Of a stretch of 5,629 bases of DNA, positions 5,312 to 5,629 are shown piece after piece (the first letter of the stretch is position 1; each line of letters starts with the position of its first letter). A program made the position numbers and the translations under genes. Source of the stretch: Vulcanimicrobiia bacterium. GTDB lineage: Bacteria > Eremiobacterota > Eremiobacteria > Baltobacterales > Baltobacteraceae. The stretch is taken from assembly GCA_024281135.1 (NCBI GenBank), contig JAMXLG010000175.1:1-5629 (forward strand). The letters run 5' to 3'. Under the pieces are notes generated by a model. That model was not told the DNA's origin. It saw only the letters and a program-made list of their open reading frames with translations, and searched no databases.

Positions 5312-5629
5312 ACGGGCTCTCTTTCATGCTCGCCGTCATCATCGCGCAGATGACGCCGCTCCCCTCGCCCGCACCGACGCCGAACGTTCCGGTGTACTTC
5401 GGACGTCCGGCTGTGCGCATGGCGGTCGATGCGCGCGCGCTTGGCTTCGACCCCGACGGTAACGCGCGCTGGCTCGTCGTCACAAAGTTCTTCGACGCGC
5501 AGAATACGTTGACGCGCATCATGGCGAACAGCGACTTCGCGTATAATTCGAGCGACGGCTACGTCCAGTGGCAGACTCGTCTTGCGTACGGCCAACCTTC
5601 AGCCATTCTCTCCACGAACGCTGACGGTC
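5308..5629 (+). CDS. Exported protein of unknown function (3' end outside window)
   Basis: An ATG at 5308 shares an ATGA overlap with the amidase stop and opens a frame that runs without a stop to the window edge (107 codons). The N-terminus is hydrophobic ('NGLSFMLAVIIAQM') and followed by a Pro/Thr-rich stretch ('PLPSPAPTP', about 17-25), which looks like a signal peptide or anchor with a linker, although no basic residues precede the core. From about residue 28 the sequence is alternating polar/apolar and aromatic-rich ('VYFGRPAVRMAVDARALGF', 'ARWLVVTKFFDAQNTLTRI', 'YVQWQTRLAYGQPSAIL'), suggesting beta strands. I do not recognise the family. The overlap implies translational coupling with the amidase. 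Base composition is G+C rich and codon use is consistent with a real gene. Confidence 0.65.
   Translation, partial: MNGLSFMLAVIIAQMTPLPSPAPTPNVPVYFGRPAVRMAVDARALGFDPDGNARWLVVTKFFDAQNTLTRIMANSDFAYNSSDGYVQWQTRLAYGQPSAILSTNADG

Noticed and set aside
5151..5595. Minus-strand frames antisense to the amidase end and the last gene
   Set aside because: Arg/Ser-rich composition with no domain; the + strand frames there have family motifs or an ATGA-coupled start.
1..5629. CRISPR array, tRNA/rRNA genes, insertion sequences
   Set aside because: No regularly spaced repeats, no cloverleaf or rRNA-like stretch, no transposase motifs or terminal repeats were seen on either strand.

Overview
This is a bacterial chromosomal window of moderately high GC content, densely coding, with no phage, transposon, CRISPR or RNA-gene signal that I can see. 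It holds seven protein genes, two of them cut by the window edges. The mix (YncE-type beta-propeller, bacterial Popeye-domain protein, secreted S9 peptidase, Dps, a small K+ channel, an Amidase_2/PGRP-like protein) fits a free-living or soil bacterium. Candidatus Eremiobacterota (WPS-2) or an acidobacterium/proteobacterium are possible sources, but this is a low-confidence inference from style, not from a marker gene.

Left part (1-3281, all + strand). First comes the 3' end of a YVTN/YncE-type beta-propeller protein (1-621). A membrane protein with a Popeye (POPDC) fold follows after 4 bases (best start GTG 626, end 1279). Popeye proteins are best known from animal heart and muscle as cAMP effectors, and bacterial members are little studied. 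After a 58-base gap lies a complete secreted S9-family serine peptidase (1338-3281) with a beta-propeller and a Ser511/Asp591/His623 triad.

Middle (3282-3976). The peptidase gene converges on a minus-strand dps gene (3844-3302) across only 20 bases. A perfect 13-base inverted repeat (3212-3224 / 3280-3292) brackets the end of the peptidase gene. Dps carries all the expected ferroxidase residues and has the only strong Shine-Dalgarno sequence in the window, which points to a GTG start at 3844. A 132-base divergent intergenic region follows, containing a 10-base palindrome and an 8-base-pair stem-loop.

Right part (3977-5629, + strand). A 237-residue four-helix protein has a single K+-channel pore loop with the filter S-T-G-Y-G-D and a long predicted external linker. 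It is followed 15 bases later by a cytosolic-looking zinc amidase of the PGRP/Amidase_2 fold (4706-5311). That gene overlaps by ATGA with an unrecognised exported protein (5308 to the edge). The tight spacing suggests one operon of channel, amidase and exported protein.

There is no clear new multi-gene system. The best candidates for a second look are the bacterial Popeye protein with an altered ligand-binding cassette, the channel/amidase/exported-protein cluster, and the structured DNA around dps. No gene-free stretch exceeds 132 bases.
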